Source: a virus. From it: 41,504 nucleotides of DNA. Below, in pieces: positions 40,579 through 41,504 of this stretch. Position 1 is the first letter of the stretch, and every line of letters starts with the position of its first letter. A model generated the notes under the pieces. That model saw nothing but the letters and a program-made list of their open reading frames with translations, did no database searches and had not been told where the DNA came from. Location: the IMG/VR virus record IMGVR_UViG_3300008217_005059, positions 1 to 41,504 of that record; one strand, given 5' to 3'. Position numbers and translations under genes: made by a program.

Positions 40579-41504
40579 TACAGCGCTACTTTCCAGAGCT
40601 AAGCGAGCGTAAACACCTGCCGCAATTGGCGCGTATTGAAAAAATATATGACCTACCAAGCGGTGGCGCAGCCATTAGCACCGCATTTAGGCCACTAAAA
40701 GCCGCCGACGTACAGCTATTAAACCCGCTAACAGGCGAGCAATTAGCCGTGCCTATCTTTCAGCAAGTCACACTCGGCACAGGACAAGCATCCGACCACG
40801 GATTATTAAACGAACCAGCGCCAGGCATGCATTGTTTAATACAGTATATTGATGGCCTAAACAGCCATGCCGTGATCACCAATTTACTGCCATGGCAAAG
40901 CCTAGTGCCCGAGCACAAACGAACAGATGTAACGCTGCAGCAAAGTAACCGCAGCAAAATACAAGGCAGCGACGGCAACTGGCACACCACAACGGACGGC
41001 GAAATAACCCAAACCAGCGACACAAATAAAACAACAGCACGCAGCAGCGAGCAAAATTACCACGAGCGCAGCGCCAGCATAGCCACGCATGACGTTTTAA
41101 AAATAGACGGCAACCAAGTAACCGAAGTAATGGGTGCATTAAAAACCGTAGTCGGTGAAAAAGCCTTAATCGTCGCACTTGAAGGGTTATTACTTGGCAG
41201 TAAAAAACAGGTAGATATTGAAGCCAGCGAAAACATGAACCTAACCACACTCAAAACCCTACACGCCAAAGCCACCGAACTGGCAAAGGTAGAAGGCAAA
41301 ACAGTGTGGCTAGGTAATAATTCAGTAAACGTGGCTCAAGTACTCCTTGATTTAATTACCCTAGTAAAAGACATAAACCAAAGCCTAGAAAACCACGGCC
41401 ACAAAGACCAAGGCGCAGGCCCACCAATAACCAAAGGCGAATTTACAGGCCATAAATCAACAGCCAGCAGCTTAAAAAGCACACTAGAGCCAATCGTAGA
41501 GTAA
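40551..41504 (+). CDS. V: baseplate spike protein (P2 gpV / Mu gp45-like)
   Basis: 317 aa, starting inside the end of the hub gene and ending exactly with the last base of the window (TAA). N-terminal OB-fold part (IEKIYDLPSGGAAIS to MHCLIQYIDGLNSHAVI) and a C-terminal beta-helix-like repeat part (NRSKIQGSDGNWHTTTDGEI, then KQVDIEASENMNL) make the membrane-piercing tip. Near the end, HGHKDQGAGPP may hold a metal-binding His cluster. The gene is complete. Confidence 0.82.
   Translation: MVKQAIKRLIQRYFPELSERKHLPQLARIEKIYDLPSGGAAISTAFRPLKAADVQLLNPLTGEQLAVPIFQQVTLGTGQASDHGLLNEPAPGMHCLIQYIDGLNSHAVITNLLPWQSLVPEHKRTDVTLQQSNRSKIQGSDGNWHTTTDGEITQTSDTNKTTARSSEQNYHERSASIATHDVLKIDGNQVTEVMGALKTVVGEKALIVALEGLLLGSKKQVDIEASENMNLTTLKTLHAKATELAKVEGKTVWLGNNSVNVAQVLLDLITLVKDINQSLENHGHKDQGAGPPITKGEFTGHKSTASSLKSTLEPIVE

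Larger units (their letters stand above)
4618..41504. mobile_element. P2-superfamily (K139/HP1-like) myovirus prophage, left part
   Basis: Integrase, repressor/Cro switch, HUH replication protein, Ogr-like activator, Q-P leftward and O-N-M-L rightward capsid genes, contractile sheath and tube, tape measure and baseplate genes occur in the order known from P2-like phages. All essential head and tail genes seen are intact, so the element may be a functional prophage. The left end is placed at the inverted repeat upstream of the integrase. The right end was not reached by 41504. Confidence 0.92.

Overview
The window looks like a chromosome of a marine gammaproteobacterium, most likely Pseudoalteromonas or a close relative in the Alteromonadales. 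The case rests on a FadE-type acyl-CoA dehydrogenase of the gammaproteobacterial class, a FadR-like operator in front of it, moderate-to-low GC with tta/cta/gca-rich codons, and the general look of the phage genes. This genus call is recognition, not a database result.

Layout. Positions 1-4205 are host: an ABC ATPase and membrane-protein pair reading right, then fadE reading left with its own promoter, FadR-like site and terminator. From about 4618 to the right edge lies a P2-superfamily myovirus prophage, of the K139/kappa/HP1-like kind, and its right end is not in the window. It opens with an 11-bp inverted repeat (candidate attL core) and a tyrosine integrase. A short accessory block follows (a small protein plus GNAT pair, a zinc-ribbon protein, a membrane protein). 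The lysogeny switch comes next: a leftward CI-like repressor with two HTH domains, an operator region, and a rightward Cro/YdaS-like gene. The early operon (about 9630-19296) holds an AlpA-like regulator, a DNA methylase, a DEDD exonuclease, a large HUH rolling-circle replication protein with the P2 gpA Y-x3-Y motif, a MazG-like protein and many small unknowns. An Ogr/Delta-type late activator reads left at 19367-19612.

Late genes follow the P2 plan: leftward holin-like genes, portal (Q) and terminase (P), then rightward scaffold/protease (O), capsid (N), small terminase (M) and head completion (L). After these come tail completion genes, a K139-like sheath and tube, a lysis-like enzyme, a tail-assembly chaperone with a clear -1 frameshift signal, the tape measure, baseplate J and I, a short fibre-collar protein, a C-type-lectin/FGE-fold protein, and the baseplate hub and spike genes.

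The most interesting signal is at the end of the C-type-lectin-type gene (37202-38419). Its last ~45 codons look like the variable repeat of a diversity-generating retroelement (DGR): candidate variable positions hold NNY codons reachable from AAY by changing only adenines, base use differs sharply from the neighbouring genes, and a GC-rich 7-bp hairpin with a GRNA-type GATA loop and no T tract sits just after the stop. No reverse transcriptase or template repeat is visible in this window, so the rest of the system would have to lie past 41504 or elsewhere. Other points of note are seven TGACA repeats spaced near multiples of the helical turn upstream of a PapB-like gene, a GNAT gene with no standard start codon, a 17-bp-arm divergent inverted repeat at 10530-10589, and a 62-nt structured element between M and L.
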